The translations under genes and the position numbers were made by a program. Positions 12,931-24,604 of a stretch of DNA of 64,000 nt are shown piece by piece. The notes under the pieces are model-generated. The model was not told the DNA's origin. It worked only from the letters and a program-made list of their open reading frames with translations, and did no database searches. Positions within the stretch are counted from its first letter, which is position 1. Every line of letters begins with the position of its first letter. Source of the stretch: Petrosia ficiformis (Eukaryota > Porifera > Demospongiae > Haplosclerida > Petrosiidae); NCBI GenBank assembly GCA_947044365.1, contig OX345636.1, positions 31,878,966 to 31,942,965 of the forward strand. The letters are read 5' to 3'.

Positions 12931-13716
12931 ACCCTAGAACCTAGACACTAGACCATAGACCCTAGATCTACAAAGTGGACCCTCGATCCTAGACACTACA
13001 CCCTAGACCCTAGACCCTAGATCTAGACGGTGGACCCTAGACCCTAGACAATAGACCCTAGACTGTAGACTCTAGACAATAGACAATAAAACCTGGAGAC
13101 TAGAGCCTAGAGCCTGGAGCCTAGAGCCTAGAGCCTAGAATCTTGACACTAGAGCCTAGAGCGTAGACACTAGACACTAGATGCTAGACCATAGAAAATA
13201 TATCGTAGACTATAGGCCCTAAACTTTAGAACCCAGACGCTAGAGACTAGACCCTAGACTTTAGACCCTAGACCACAGACCCTAGAACATAGACTCTAGA
13301 TAAGAGACCCTAGACACTAGACCCTAGAATGAAGACCCTAGACACTAGACCCTAAACAATAGACCCAAAATCCTAGACACTAGATCCTATACCCTAGACC
13401 CTAGACACTAGATCCTAGATCTAAACGGGTGACCCTAGACCTTAGACACTAGACCCTAGACCCTAGACCCTAGACACTAGACCAAAGACCCTAGAGATAG
13501 AAGGTAGACCCTAGAAACTAGACCCTAGACAATAGACTCTAAACTTAGACAGTACACCCTAGAACATAGACGCTAGACAATAGACTCTAGAGACTAGAAC
13601 CTAGAGCCTAGAGCCTAGACACTAGATCCTAGAGCGTAGACATTAGACACTATATAAAAGATCCTAGACACTAGACCCTAAACAATAGAACCTAGATCCT
13701 AGACACTAAACCTTAG
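12928..13716 (-). repeat. Left arm of 789-bp inverted repeat spanning the gap
   Basis: Reverse complement of 14,404-15,192. Coordinates pair to a sum of 28,119 over most of the length and 28,120 at the inner end, consistent with a 1-bp indel. Distinctive landmarks are the CTACAAAGTGG word (12,968) and AACGGGTGAC (13,424), both found inverted in the other arm. Confidence 0.85.
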
Positions 13717-14046
13717 ACACATAACCCAAGACCATAGTCCCTAGACACTAGACCAAAGACAACAGAGCCTAGACCCTATACTTTAGACACTAGATCCTAG
13801 ATACTAGACAATAGACCTAGATGGTAGACCCTAGACAGTAGACCCTAGACCCTAGACCCTAGACAATAGACCCATGACTAAAGCCTAGAGCCTAGAACCT
13901 AGAGCCTATAGCATAGACCCTAGACACTAGAGCCTAGAGCGTAGATGCTAGACACTAGAAAAAGGACCCTAGACACTAGACCCTAAACAATAGAACCTAG
14001 ATCATAGACCCTAAACCTTAGACACTATATCCAAGACCGTAGTCCC
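13404..14046 (-). repeat. Module D2, truncated by the gap
   Basis: Second copy of the 10,740 module. It breaks off inside the word following AAGACCGTAGTCCC, where the N run begins. In the intact copies (11,401 and 21,783) the sequence continues with TAGACAATAGACC, so those copies suggest what part of the gap might contain. Confidence 0.75.
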
Positions 14047-14246
14047 NNNNNNNNNNNNNNNNNNNNNNNNNNNNNNNNNNNNNNNNNNNNNNNNNNNNNN
14101 NNNNNNNNNNNNNNNNNNNNNNNNNNNNNNNNNNNNNNNNNNNNNNNNNNNNNNNNNNNNNNNNNNNNNNNNNNNNNNNNNNNNNNNNNNNNNNNNNNNN
14201 NNNNNNNNNNNNNNNNNNNNNNNNNNNNNNNNNNNNNNNNNNNNNN
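14047..14246. other. Assembly gap, 200 N
   Basis: Exactly 200 undetermined bases. A round number suggests a scaffolding placeholder rather than a measured size. The apparent open frame across 14018-14257 is only an artefact of translating N. The gap lies inside the spacer of a large inverted repeat, where assemblers commonly fail. Confidence 0.98.
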
Positions 14247-14407
14247 ATTTTAGACACTAGACCCTAGACCCTAGACCCTAGACCATTGACCGTAGACACT
14301 AGACACTAAATACTACACCCCAGTTCCTAGACCATAGACCATAGCACGTAGAACACAGACCGTAGACCCTAGACATTAGACACTAAACACTAGAGCCTAG
14401 ACACTAA
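14247..14407 (-). repeat. Family A satellite, short segment between gap and flip
   Basis: 161 bp of CCCTAGA-orientation units, 160 of 161 identical to 12,770-12,930. It ends at a perfect 12-bp hairpin, 14396-14407 / 14411-14422 with a 3-nt loop, where orientation reverses. Confidence 0.9.
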
Positions 14408-15192
14408 GGTTTAGTGTCTAGGATCTAGGTTCTATTGTTTAGGGTCTAGTGTCTAGGATCTTTTATATAGTGTCTAATGTCTACGCTCTAGGATCTAGTG
14501 TCTAGGCTCTAGGCTCTAGGTTCTAGTCTCTAGAGTCTATTGTCTAGCGTCTATGTTCTAGGGTGTACTGTCTAAGTTTAGAGTCTATTGTCTAGGGTCT
14601 AGTTTCTAGGGTCTACCTTCTATCTCTAGGGTCTTTGGTCTAGTGTCTAGGTCTAGGGTCTAGGGTCTAGTGTCTAAGGTCTAGGGTCACCCGTTTAGAT
14701 CTAGGATCTAGTGTCTAGGGTCTAGGGTATAGGATCTAGTGTCTAGGATTTTGGGTCTATTGTTTAGGGTCTAGTGTCTAGGGTCTTCATTCTAGGGTCT
14801 AGTGTCTAGGGTCTCTTATCTAGAGTCTATGTTCTAGGGTCTGAGGTCTAGGGTCTAAAGTCTAGGGTCTAGTCTCTAGCGTCTGGGTTCTAAAGTTTAG
14901 GGCCTATAGTCTACGATATATTTTCTATGGTCTAGCATCTAGTGTCTAGTGTCTACGCTCTAGGCTCTAGTGTCAAGATTCTAGGCTCTAGGCTCTAGGC
15001 TCCAGGCTCTAGGCTCTAGTCTCCAGGTTTTATTGTCTATTGTCTAGAGTCTACAGTCTAGGGTCTATTGTCTAGGGTCTAGGGTCCACCGTCTAGATCT
15101 AGGGTCTAGGGTCTAGGGTGTAGGGTCTAGGATCGAGGGTCCACTTTGTAGATCTAGGGTCTATGGTCTAGTGTCTAGGTTCTAGGGTTTAG
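14404..15192 (+). repeat. Family A inverted island; right arm of 789-bp inverted repeat
   Basis: About 785 bp of TCTAGGG orientation inside a 15-kb block of the opposite orientation. It is the reverse complement of 12,928-13,716. Both borders carry perfect hairpins: 12 bp at 14396-14422 and 10 bp at 15183-15192 / 15196-15205, each with a 3-nt loop. This is consistent with inversion or fold-back of one module. Confidence 0.9.
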
Positions 15193-15535
15193 ACCCTAAA
15201 CCCTAAACACGAGATATTAGACCCTATATCCTAGAGCATAGCGTAGACCCTAGACTCTAAACCCTATAGACTAGACCCTAGACCCTATAGCATAGACAGT
15301 AGACACTAGACTCTAGATAAAAGACCATAGACCCCAGACACTAGAGCCAATAAATTAACCCTGGATAAGAGACCCTAGACACTAGACCCTAAACAATAGA
15401 CACTAGAAACTACACTATAAACCCTAGACTGGAGAAAGTAGATCCAAGATACAATAGACCCTAGACACTTGAACCTAGACCCTACACCCTAGGTCATAGA
15501 CCCTAGACCCTACACCCTAGATCCTAAACCATAGA

Positions 15536-15566
15536 CCCTAGACCCTAGACCCTAGACCCTAGACCC
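15536..15566 (-). other. G-quadruplex-capable run (minus strand)
   Basis: Five CCC runs spaced 7 bp apart (15536, 15543, 15550, 15557, 15564) give a quadruplex pattern on the minus strand and an i-motif pattern on the plus strand. Similar runs of five occur at 21,094-21,124 and 27,279-27,309. Pattern match only. Confidence 0.45.
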
Positions 15567-15895
15567 TGGAGCTTATACCATAGACCCTAGACACTAGAAA
15601 AGAGACACTAGACACTAGACCCTAATCAATAGACACTAGAAACTAGAACATAAAACATAAACCCTAGACCCTAGACCCTAGAAACAATAGACCCTAGACA
15701 CTGGACCCTAGACCCTATACCCTAGACCATAGACCCTAGACCCATGATACTAGACACTAGACCATAGAGCCTAGAACTTTGACCCTAAACTCGAGACACT
15801 GGAACCTAGACAATAGACTCTAGACCATAGACCGCAGACCCTAGAACCTAGATCCTAGAACCTAGACCCTAGAACATTAAGCATAGACACTAGAC
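15565..15895 (-). repeat. Module E (inverted partner 32,680-33,010)
   Basis: Variant order running from a GAGCTTATACCATAG word to an ACATTAAGCATAG word. It is found in reverse complement at about 32,680-33,010, and partly in direct orientation near 41,510-41,650 and 43,800-43,925. It is one of the most widely dispersed modules in the window. Confidence 0.8.
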
Positions 15896-17149
15896 CCTTG
15901 ATAGAAGACCTTAAACACTAGATCCTACACAATACACCCTAGAATGTACACCCTAAACCATAGAGCCTAGACCATAGACAGTAAAGCCAAGGCCCTAGAC
16001 ACTGCAGCCTATACCCAACACATTAGACGCTAGATTAGAGACACTAGAAACTAGACCCTAAACCCTAGACCCTAGGCCATAGACCCTAGACACTAGACTC
16101 TAGATCCTAGACACTAGATGCAAGACCCTAGACCTTAGACACTAGACAATATACCCCAGACCTTAGATCCTAGTCTCTACACCATAGACCCTAGATTCTA
16201 GACCCTAAACTCGAGACACTAGAACCTAGACTTTAGACTCTAGACTCTAGACCCTAGACCGTAGAGACTAGTTCCTTGACCCAAACACTAGAGTCTAGAC
16301 ACTAGACCCTAAACCCTAAACCCAAAACAATAGACTCTAGATCCTAGACATGATACACTAGACACTAGACCATAGACTCTAGATCTTAAATCCTAGACCG
16401 TAAAGCCTAGACCCTAGAGCCAAGACCCTAAACCCTAGAGCCTATACCCTAGACACTAGACACTAGACCATAGGAAATAGACCCTAGATTCTAGACCATA
16501 GACCTAGACGGTAGATTCTAAAAACTACACTCTTTAGCATAATCACTAGAACCTAGAAACTTGACCAAAGACCATAGACCCTAGACTCTATAAAACAGAC
16601 TATAGACTTTAGACCCTAGAACTAGACGGTAGACCTAGACCGTAGACCATAAACCCTACAACCTAGACCCTAGATCTTAAACCCTAGACCCTAATCTTAA
16701 ACCATAGACCTTAGACCCTAGAACCTAGAGCATAGACCCTTGACCCTAGAGCAGAAAAATAAACCCTACATACTATAGCTTAGACCTAGACGGTAGACCC
16801 TAGACCCAAGAATCTAGACCAAAATCCCTACATACTAGACCATAGACCATAGAATATAGACTGTAGAGTACAGACCCAAGACCTAGACAGTATACACTAG
16901 ACCATAGACCGTAGACCCTAGACTATAGACACTAGTCCCTAGAAACTAGACAATTGACACTAGACCCTAGACCATACACGCTAATCCCTAGACTTTAGAC
17001 CATAGACCCTAGAGCGTAGACCCTTGACCCTCGACCCTCCCTAGACAATATACCCTAATCAATAGATCCTAGACCGTAGACTCTAGACCCTAGATCCTAG
17101 ACCCTAGAACCTAGACACTAGACCTTAAACCCTAGACCTAGACGGTAGA

Positions 17150-17790
17150 CCCTAGACCGTAGAGACAAGAAAATAGACCCTAGACCTAGATGGCAGATCC
17201 TAGACCATAGACACTAGACCTTAGATAGAAGACCCTAAACACTAGACTCTAAACAATAGACCCGAGATCCTAGACCCTAGACCCTAGACCCTAGACACTA
17301 GACAATAGATATTAGACCCCAGACCTTAGACCCTAGACCTTAGACCCTAGACCCTAGACCATAGACACTAGAGCCTAGACCCTACAACCAGTTCATAGAC
17401 CACAGATAATAGACCATAGACCACAGACCCTAGCCCATAAATTTAAGACCCAAGACCCTAGAGAATATACCCTACAATTTAGACACTAGACCATAGAGCC
17501 TGGACCATAGAACTTAGACCCTAGATACTAGACCCTAGGCTCTAGACCCTAGACTCTAGACCCATGACAGTAGACACTCCTAGACTCAAGACCCTAGAAC
17601 CTAGGCCCTAGACACTAGCCCCTAGACGCTAGACACTAGACCATAGATCCTAGAAACTAGACCCTAGATAAGAGACCTAGACCTAGATGATAGACCATAT
17701 AAACTACAACCTTTACCATACACCCTAGAACCTAAACTCTAGAACCTACACCCTGGAGCCTAGACATTAAACCCTAGACACTAAACACTA
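17150..17790 (-). repeat. Direct copy of 9,013-9,650
   Basis: Recurs in the same order as 9,013-9,650, including the AGATGGCAGATCC word, the CAACCAGTTCATAG word (about 17,388) and the TAAACTACAACCTTTACC word (about 17,699). The match ends near 17,780, where the two copies diverge. Confidence 0.8.
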
Positions 17791-18049
17791 GAGCCTAGAC
17801 ACATAACCCTAGAACCTAGACACTAGACCATAGACCCTAGATCTAGAAGGTAGACCCTAGATCCTAGACCCTACATCCTAGACCCTAAACCCTAGATCTA
17901 GACGGTGGACCCTAGACCCTAGACAATAGACCCTAGACCCTAGACTCTAGACAATAGACAATAAACCCTGGAGACTAGAGCCTAGAGCCTAGAGCCTAGA
18001 GCCTAGAGCCTAGATCCTAGACACTAGACCCTAGAGCATAGACACTAGA

Positions 18050-19590
18050 CCCTAGACATTAGACCCTACCATAGACCCTAGACCCTAAATCCTAGACACT
18101 AGACCCTAGAAAATAGACTCTTAATACTAGACCATAGACCTAGATGTTAGACACACTAAACTAGACCGTTTATCATAGACACTAGAAACTAGATCTTAGA
18201 GCCTATAAAACAGACCATAGATTATAGACCCTAGAACTAGATGGTAGAAACTTGACCCTAGACCCTAGACACTAAACCCTAGACATTAGACCCTACCATA
18301 GACCTTAGACCCGAGACCCAAGACCCTATACACTAGACCCTACACAATAGACCATAGACCCTAGACCCTATACCCGAGACACTAGACCCTAGATTCTAGA
18401 ACCTAGAACCTAGACACTAGACCCTAAGCCCTAGAGCCTAGACCCTAGACCCTAGAGCATAGACACTAGATCCTAGAACCTAGATAAAAGATCCTAGACC
18501 CTAGACCCTAGAGCCAAGAAATAAATCCTAAATACTATACCCTAGACATAGACGGTAGACACTAGATACAAGAAAACATTAGAAACTAGAACCTAGAGAC
18601 TAGACCCTAGACCCTAGACCCTAGACCCTAGAGAGTAGACCCTAGAGCTTAGTTCTAGACGGTGGACCCTAGACCCTAGACCCTAGACACTAGACCCTAG
18701 ACTGTAGACTCTAGACAACAGACTCTAGACCATAGACCTAGACAGTAGACCCTAGACGATAGACCCTAGACAATAGTACCTTGACAATAGACCCGCCTAG
18801 ACTCAACACCATAGAAACTAGACCCTACACCATAGACCCTAGACACTAGACCCTAGACATTAGACAGTAGACACTAGAACCTAGACCCTCGGAAATAGAC
18901 CATAGACTGTAGACCCTAGACCTAAATTCTAGACCCTAGACCCTAGAAACTAGAGCCTAGACCCTAGAAAATAGACCATGGATACCAGACCCAAGACCTA
19001 TACGGTAGACCCTACACACTAGACCCCTTACCATAGACCGTATAACGTAGACACTAGACCCTAGACCCTAGACCATATAGCCTAATAAGTAGACCATAGA
19101 GAAGAGACACTACACATACACGGTATACCCTAGACCGTAGACCCTAGATCTTAGACACTAGACCCTAGACACTATACCCTAGACCATAGACTGTAGACAC
19201 TGGACCCTATATACTACACCCCAGTTCCTAGACCATAGACCATAGCACGTAGAACACAGACCGTTGACACTAGACATTAGACACTAAACACTAGAGCCTA
19301 GACACTAAACCCTAGAACCTAGACACTAGACCATAGACCCTAGATCTAGAAGGTGGACCCTAGATCCTAGACGTTACACGATAGACCCTAGACCCTAGAT
19401 CTAGACGGTGGACCCTAGACCCTAGTCAATAGACCCTAGACCCTAGACTCTGGACAATAGACAATAAACCCTGGAGACTAGAGCCTAGATCCTGGAGCCT
19501 AGAGCTTAGAGCGTAGATCCTAGACACTAGAGCCTAGAGCGTAGACACTAGACACTAGATGCTAGACCCTAGAAAATATATCGTAGACTA
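18050..19590 (-). repeat. Direct copy of about 12.0-13.2 kb, with insertions
   Basis: Follows the 12.0-13.2 kb module (AGTTCTAGACGGTGG, the CCCTCGGAAATAG word, the ACACATACACGG word) but carries extra stretches, for example between about 18,695 and 18,835. It shows the same mosaic growth as the other modules. Confidence 0.75.
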
Positions 19591-20069
19591 TAGGCCCTAA
19601 ACCTATACTGTACACTCTAGACCTTAATTGCTATACACTAGACCCTAGAAAATAGACCATATACTGTAGACCTTAGATGTAAAAGGTAGACCCTAGACTC
19701 TAGAAATTAGAGCCTAGACCCTAGAAAACAGACATTGGATAACAGATGGTAGACCTATACGGTTGACCCTAGACACTATACCCTTTACCAAAGACCATAG
19801 AATCTTGACACTAGACCCTAGATCCTAGACCCTAGACACTAGAATATAGAATATAGAATACAGACCCAAGTATATCCAAGACCATAGACACTAGATCCAA
19901 GACCATAAACACTAGGCCCTTAGACCATAGACACAACACCTAGACTCTACACAACAGTTCCTAGACCATAAACCATAGACCGTAGATCATAGACCGTAGA
20001 ACCTAGAATTCAGACACTAAACACTAGAGCCTAGACCCTAAACCTATACTGTACACTCTAGATTCTGAA

Positions 20070-20555
20070 TACTAGACACTAGACCCTAGAAAATAGACCA
20101 TATACTGTAGACCTTAGACGTAAAAGGTAGACCCTAGACTCGGATAACAGAGGGTAGACCTATATGGTTGACCCTAGACACTATACCCTTTACCAAAGAC
20201 CGTAGAATCTAGACACTACACCCAAGATCCTAGACCCTAGACACTAGAATATAGAATGTAGAATACAAACCCAAGACCTAGAGAGTATACCCTAGACCAT
20301 AGACACTAGATCCTAAACCCTAGACCCTAGGCCCTTAGACGATAGACACTAGACCTAGACTCTACACACCAGTTCCTAGACAATAAACAATAGATCGTAG
20401 ACCATAGACCATAGACACTAGACTTTAGACACTATACCCTAAAGCCTAGACACTAATCCCTAGATCGTAGACACTAGACCATAGACCCTAGGTGAAGGTG
20501 GACCCTAGATCCTAGACACTAGACCCTAGACACTAGACCCTAGATATAGATGGTG
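20070..20555 (-). repeat. Direct copy of 8,480-9,010, ~43 bp shorter
   Basis: Same landmarks as the partner module in the same order. The deletion lies around 20,140, where the sequence jumps from TAGACTC straight to GGATAACAG. Confidence 0.8.
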
Positions 20556-21121
20556 GACCCTAGACCTTAGACACTAGACACTAGACCCTAGACACTAGAC
20601 ACAAGACCCTAAACCCTAGACCTACACGGTAGACCCTAGACACTAGACCCTAGACAATAGACTCTAGACCTAGACAGTAGACGCTAGACCCTAGACGCTA
20701 GACAATAAATAATAGAGACTAGATCCTAGAGACTGGAGCCTAGAGCCTAGAGCCTAGACCATAGACACTAGAGCCTAGAACGTAGACATTAAACAATAGA
20801 TAAAAGACCCTAGACACTAGAACCTAAACAATAGATCCTAGATCCTAGACCCTAAACCTTAGACACTAGACCCAAGAACATAATCCCTAGACAATAGACC
20901 AAAGGCAACAGAGCCTAGACCCTAAACTTTAGAACCCAGACGCTAGAGATTAGACCCTAGACTTTAAACACTAGACCACTGACCCTAGAACATAGACTCT
21001 AGATAAGAGACCTAGACACTAGACCCTAGAATGAAGACCCTAGACACTAGACCCTAAACAATAGACCCAAAATCTTAGACACTAAATCCTAGACCCTAGA
21101 CCCTAGACCCTAGACCCTAGA

Positions 21122-22012
21122 CCCTAGATCCTAGATCTAAACGGTGGACCCTAGACCTTAGACACTAGACCCTAGACCCTAGACCCTAGACACTAGACCA
21201 AAGACCCTAGAGATAGAAGGTAGACCCTAGAAACTAGACCCTAGACAATAGACTCTAAACTTAGACAGTAGACCCTAGAACCTAGACGCTAGACAATAGA
21301 CTCTAGAGACTAGAGCCTAGAGCCTAGAGCCTAGACACTAGAGCCTAGAGCGTAGACATTAGACACTATATAAATGACCCTAGACACTAGACCCTAAACA
21401 ATAGAACCTAGATCCTAGACCCTAAACCTTAGACACAAGACCCAAGACCATAGTCCCTAGACACTAGACCAAAGACAACAGAGCCTAGACCCTATACTTT
21501 AGACCCTAGACCCTAGATACTAGACCCTAGACCTAGATGGTAAACCCTAGACACTAGACCCTAGACAATCGACTCTAGACCTAGACAGTAGACCCTAGAC
21601 CCTAGACCCTAGACAATAGACCCGAGACTAAAGCCTAGAGCCTATAACCTAGAGCCTAGAGCATAGACCCTAGACACTAGAGCCTAGAGCGTAGATGCTA
21701 GACACTAGATAAAGGACCCTAGACACTAGACCCTAAACAATAGAACCTAGATTCTAGACCCTAAACCTTAGACACTAGATCCAAGACCGTAGTCCCTAGA
21801 CAATAGACCAAAGACCACAGAGCCTAGACCCTATACTTTAGACCCTAGACCCTAGAGACTAGACCCTAGACTTTGGACCCTAGACCACAGACCCTAGACA
21901 TAGACCCTAGATAAGAGACCCTAGACACTAGACCCTAGAATGAAGACCCTAGACAGTAGACACTAAACAATAGACCCTAGATCCTAGACACTAGATCCTA
22001 GAACCTAGACCC
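21122..22012 (-). repeat. Module D3, colinear with 10,740-11,630
   Basis: Third copy of the D module, at a constant offset of 10,382 from copy D1 at all checkpoints. It is the best-preserved direct duplication in family A by length without indels. Confidence 0.85.
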
Positions 22013-22356
22013 TAGATCCTAAGCCCAAGACCATAGAACCTACACCCTAAATCTTAGATCCTAGACCCTAGACCCTAGAGCCTATACCCTAAAACCTAGA
22101 GCCTATACGCTAGACACTAGACCCTAGACCATAGAAAATAGACCCTAGATACTAGACCCTAGTCCTAGACGTAGACCCTAGAAACTACACCCTTTAACAT
22201 AAACATGAGAACCTAGAACGTAGACCCTAGACCTTCGACCCTAGACCCTAGAAAACAGACTGTAGACTTTAGACCCTAGATCTGGACGGTAGACCCTAGA
22301 CCCTAGACAATAAACCCTAGAACCTAGACCCTAGATCTTACACCCTAGATCCTAGA

Positions 22357-22660
22357 GCCTAGGGTCTAGAGTCTAGGGTGTTCTATCTAGGGTATATTGT
22401 CTATGGTTTTTCACTAGGGTCTAGTGTCTAGGGTTTATTGTATATGGTCTAGGATCTGGGGTCTACCGTCTATTTCTAGAGTCTATTGTCTAGAGTCTAG
22501 GATCTACCCTCTAGGTCTAGGGTCTAAGGTCTAAGGTCTAGGATCTAGGGTCTAGGTTCTAGTGTCTAGGGTCTAGGGTCAGCCGTCTAATTTTATTTTC
22601 TAGTTTCTAGCCTCCAGTGTCTAGGGTCTGGGGTCTAGAGTTTAGGGTTTAGATTCTATA
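22357..22660 (+). repeat. Family A inverted island, ~300 bp
   Basis: Short TCTAGGG-orientation stretch between C-rich blocks. The left border is centred on a CCTAGG palindrome near 22,358-22,363. I see no strong short hairpin at the right border (about 22,650-22,675), which reads through an AT-rich ATTCTATATCATAG word. Confidence 0.85.
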
Positions 22661-23750
22661 TCATAGACCCTAGACCCTAGATCCTAGACTCTAGCCCCTA
22701 GACCCTAGAAACTAGACATTTGACCTTAGTACTTATACCCTAGACCCTAGAACCTAGAGGCTATACCGTAGACCCTAGACCCTAAAACCTTAATAATAGA
22801 CTCTTGATACTTGACGCTAGACCCTAGAACATAGACACTAAACAATAGACCATAGAGTCTACACCTAGACCCTAAACACTATACCCTACACAATAGACTA
22901 AACACCCTTAGACCATAGACTCAAGACGCTACATCCTGCATCATAGAACTTAGATCCTAGACACCAGAACTTAAACTGTAGAGCCTAAGCCCTAGACCAT
23001 AGAGGATAGACCCTAGATCTTAGACCCTAGACCCTAGAAGCTAGACCCTAGACCCTACACCCTTACTCCCTACACCATAGACCATAGACCCTAGACCCTA
23101 GACTCTAGGCCCTAGACTATAGCCCCTAGAAACAACAACCTAGACACTAGACCCTAGAATATTGACCATTGACTATAGAGAGCTTACACCCTAAAGCCTA
23201 CGCGCTAGAAAATAAACCCTAGATACTATATCCTAGACCTACACGGTAGACCTTAGACCCTAGAAGCTAGACGATAGACCCTAGAAACCAGAAACTAGAC
23301 CCTACAAACTAGACCCAACAACCTAGAAAATAGACCATTTACAATAGACGTTAGACCTACACGGTAGACACTAGACACTAGACCCTTTACATTAGATCGA
23401 AGAACCTAGACATTAGAGACTAGACCGTAGACAATAGACCCTAGACCTAGACCACAGATTCTAGAAACCCGAAACTAGGCACAAAAACGTAGAATATAGA
23501 CCAATGAGTATAGACGTTAGAACTAGACGGTAGACACTAGACCCTAGAAACTAGAGCACAGACCCTAGATAATAGTTCTTGGATACAAGTCCATAGACCT
23601 ATACGGTAGACCTTAGACAGTAGACACTATAACTTAGAGAGTAGACCCTAGAAAATAGACTATAGAATACAGACCCTAGACCTAGATACTCTAGACAATA
23701 GACCCTAGACCCTAGTCACTAGACAATAGACCCTAGACAATAGACCCTAT
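22661..23750 (-). repeat. Family A satellite preceding B block 1
   Basis: About 1.1 kb of divergent CCCTAGA units. From about 22,700 it is matched by 26,850-28,180 (offset 4,183 at 22,721, rising to 4,430 at the B junction), so it belongs to a composite A-B duplication unit. Confidence 0.9.
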
Positions 23751-23786
23751 ATGGTCTAGGGTCTAGTGTCTAGGTTATACGGTCTA
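23751..23786 (+). repeat. Family A flip of ~36 bp at the A/B junction
   Basis: The strand reverses at a TAGACC / GGTCTA palindrome with a 6-bp centre, and about five TCTAGGG-type units lead into family B. The same 36-bp arrangement recurs at 28,181-28,218, so the junction was duplicated intact. Confidence 0.85.
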
Positions 23787-24480
23787 TGAGTCCCTTGTAG
23801 TCCCTCTGATTCTCAAGAGTTCCCTTTAGTCTCTATTGGACTATTGAGTCTTCAGCAGTCTATCAGAATCTCTTGAGTTCCCTGTAGTGTATTTAAGTCT
23901 CATCTGACTCATAGGGACTAATGAGAATCAGAAAGATTACTGGAGACTCATTAGACCACTAGAGACTCATGAGACTCAGGGAGACTACTGGAGACCAATT
24001 AAACCAACGGAGACTGATGAGATTAAAAGAGACTACTGGACACGAGGCACAAGAGACTCATAGAGACTAATGGAGACTCAAGAGAGTCTACTGGAGACTC
24101 TAATGACCATTTGGGACTAATGAGACTCGGACACTACTGGAGACTCATTAAACTATTAGGGAGTCATGAGACTCTAGGAGACTATTAGACACTGATGAGA
24201 CTCATGAGAGTCAGAAAACAATGGATAGTCAGTGACTACTGTAGACTTAAAAAACCAATAAAGACTCATGAGATCAAGAGAGACTACTGACACTATTAGG
24301 TACAAATGAGACTCAGCGACTAGTAGAGACTTATCAAACCAATGGAGACTGATGAGATTCAGAGACTTCAGACTCAACAGATCTAGACTCATAGAAACTA
24401 ATGGACTCAAGGACTACTGGAGACTCACAAAACAATTCGAGACTCATGAGACTCAGGAAGATTACTGGGACTCATGAGTC

Positions 24481-24604
24481 TGTTATATCTTCTGACGTTG
24501 TACTTACTACTGTTACTACTCTCAGTATGGGGTGATATCTTGTGTGTTGCAGGCACGAAATAGAATAAAATTTTTGTTGTTATATTAATTATCTGCAGCT
24601 TTCG
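24481..24604 (+). repeat. B-core element, copy 1
   Basis: About 124 bp of AT-rich, non-tandem sequence inserted between GACTC-orientation repeats on the left and GAGTC-orientation repeats on the right. Landmarks in order are TTATATCTTCTGACG, TTACTACTCTCAGTATGGGG, TGTGTTGCAGGCA, AATAAAA, TTAATTATCTGCAGCTTTC. It recurs at 25,711, 28,945 and 30,409. It contains an AATAAA and a TTGCAG that could mimic polyA or splice signals, but no gene context supports this. Identity unknown. Confidence 0.85.

Larger units (their letters stand above)
7524..14046 (-). repeat. Family A satellite, CCCTAGA on + strand
   Basis: About 6.5 kb of the 7-bp family with the C-rich strand on top. It is a mosaic of modules: inverted copies of the 5-6.4 kb region (7,524-8,499 and about 9,013-9,943), a module at 10,740-11,630 recopied at 13,404 and 21,122, and modules at about 11,990-13,210 recopied at about 18,050-19,590. 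It ends at the N gap. No gene is seen. Confidence 0.95.
15193..22356 (-). repeat. Family A satellite, CCCTAGA on + strand
   Basis: About 7.2 kb of degenerate C-rich-strand units. Its start (about 15,195-15,545) copies 11,700-12,055. Other parts copy 9,013-9,650 (17,150-17,790), 12.0-13.2 kb (about 18,050-19,590), 8,480-9,010 (20,070-20,555) and 10,740-11,630 (21,122-22,012). No unique sequence or gene is seen. Confidence 0.95.

Noticed and set aside
14018..14257. 79-codon open frame
   Set aside because: It exists only because the 200 N bases are translated as unknown residues.
24481..24604. B-core as a tRNA, SINE or polyadenylated gene end
   Set aside because: I see no A/B box, cloverleaf or poly(A) tail. 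A single AATAAA in an AT-rich stretch is not enough.
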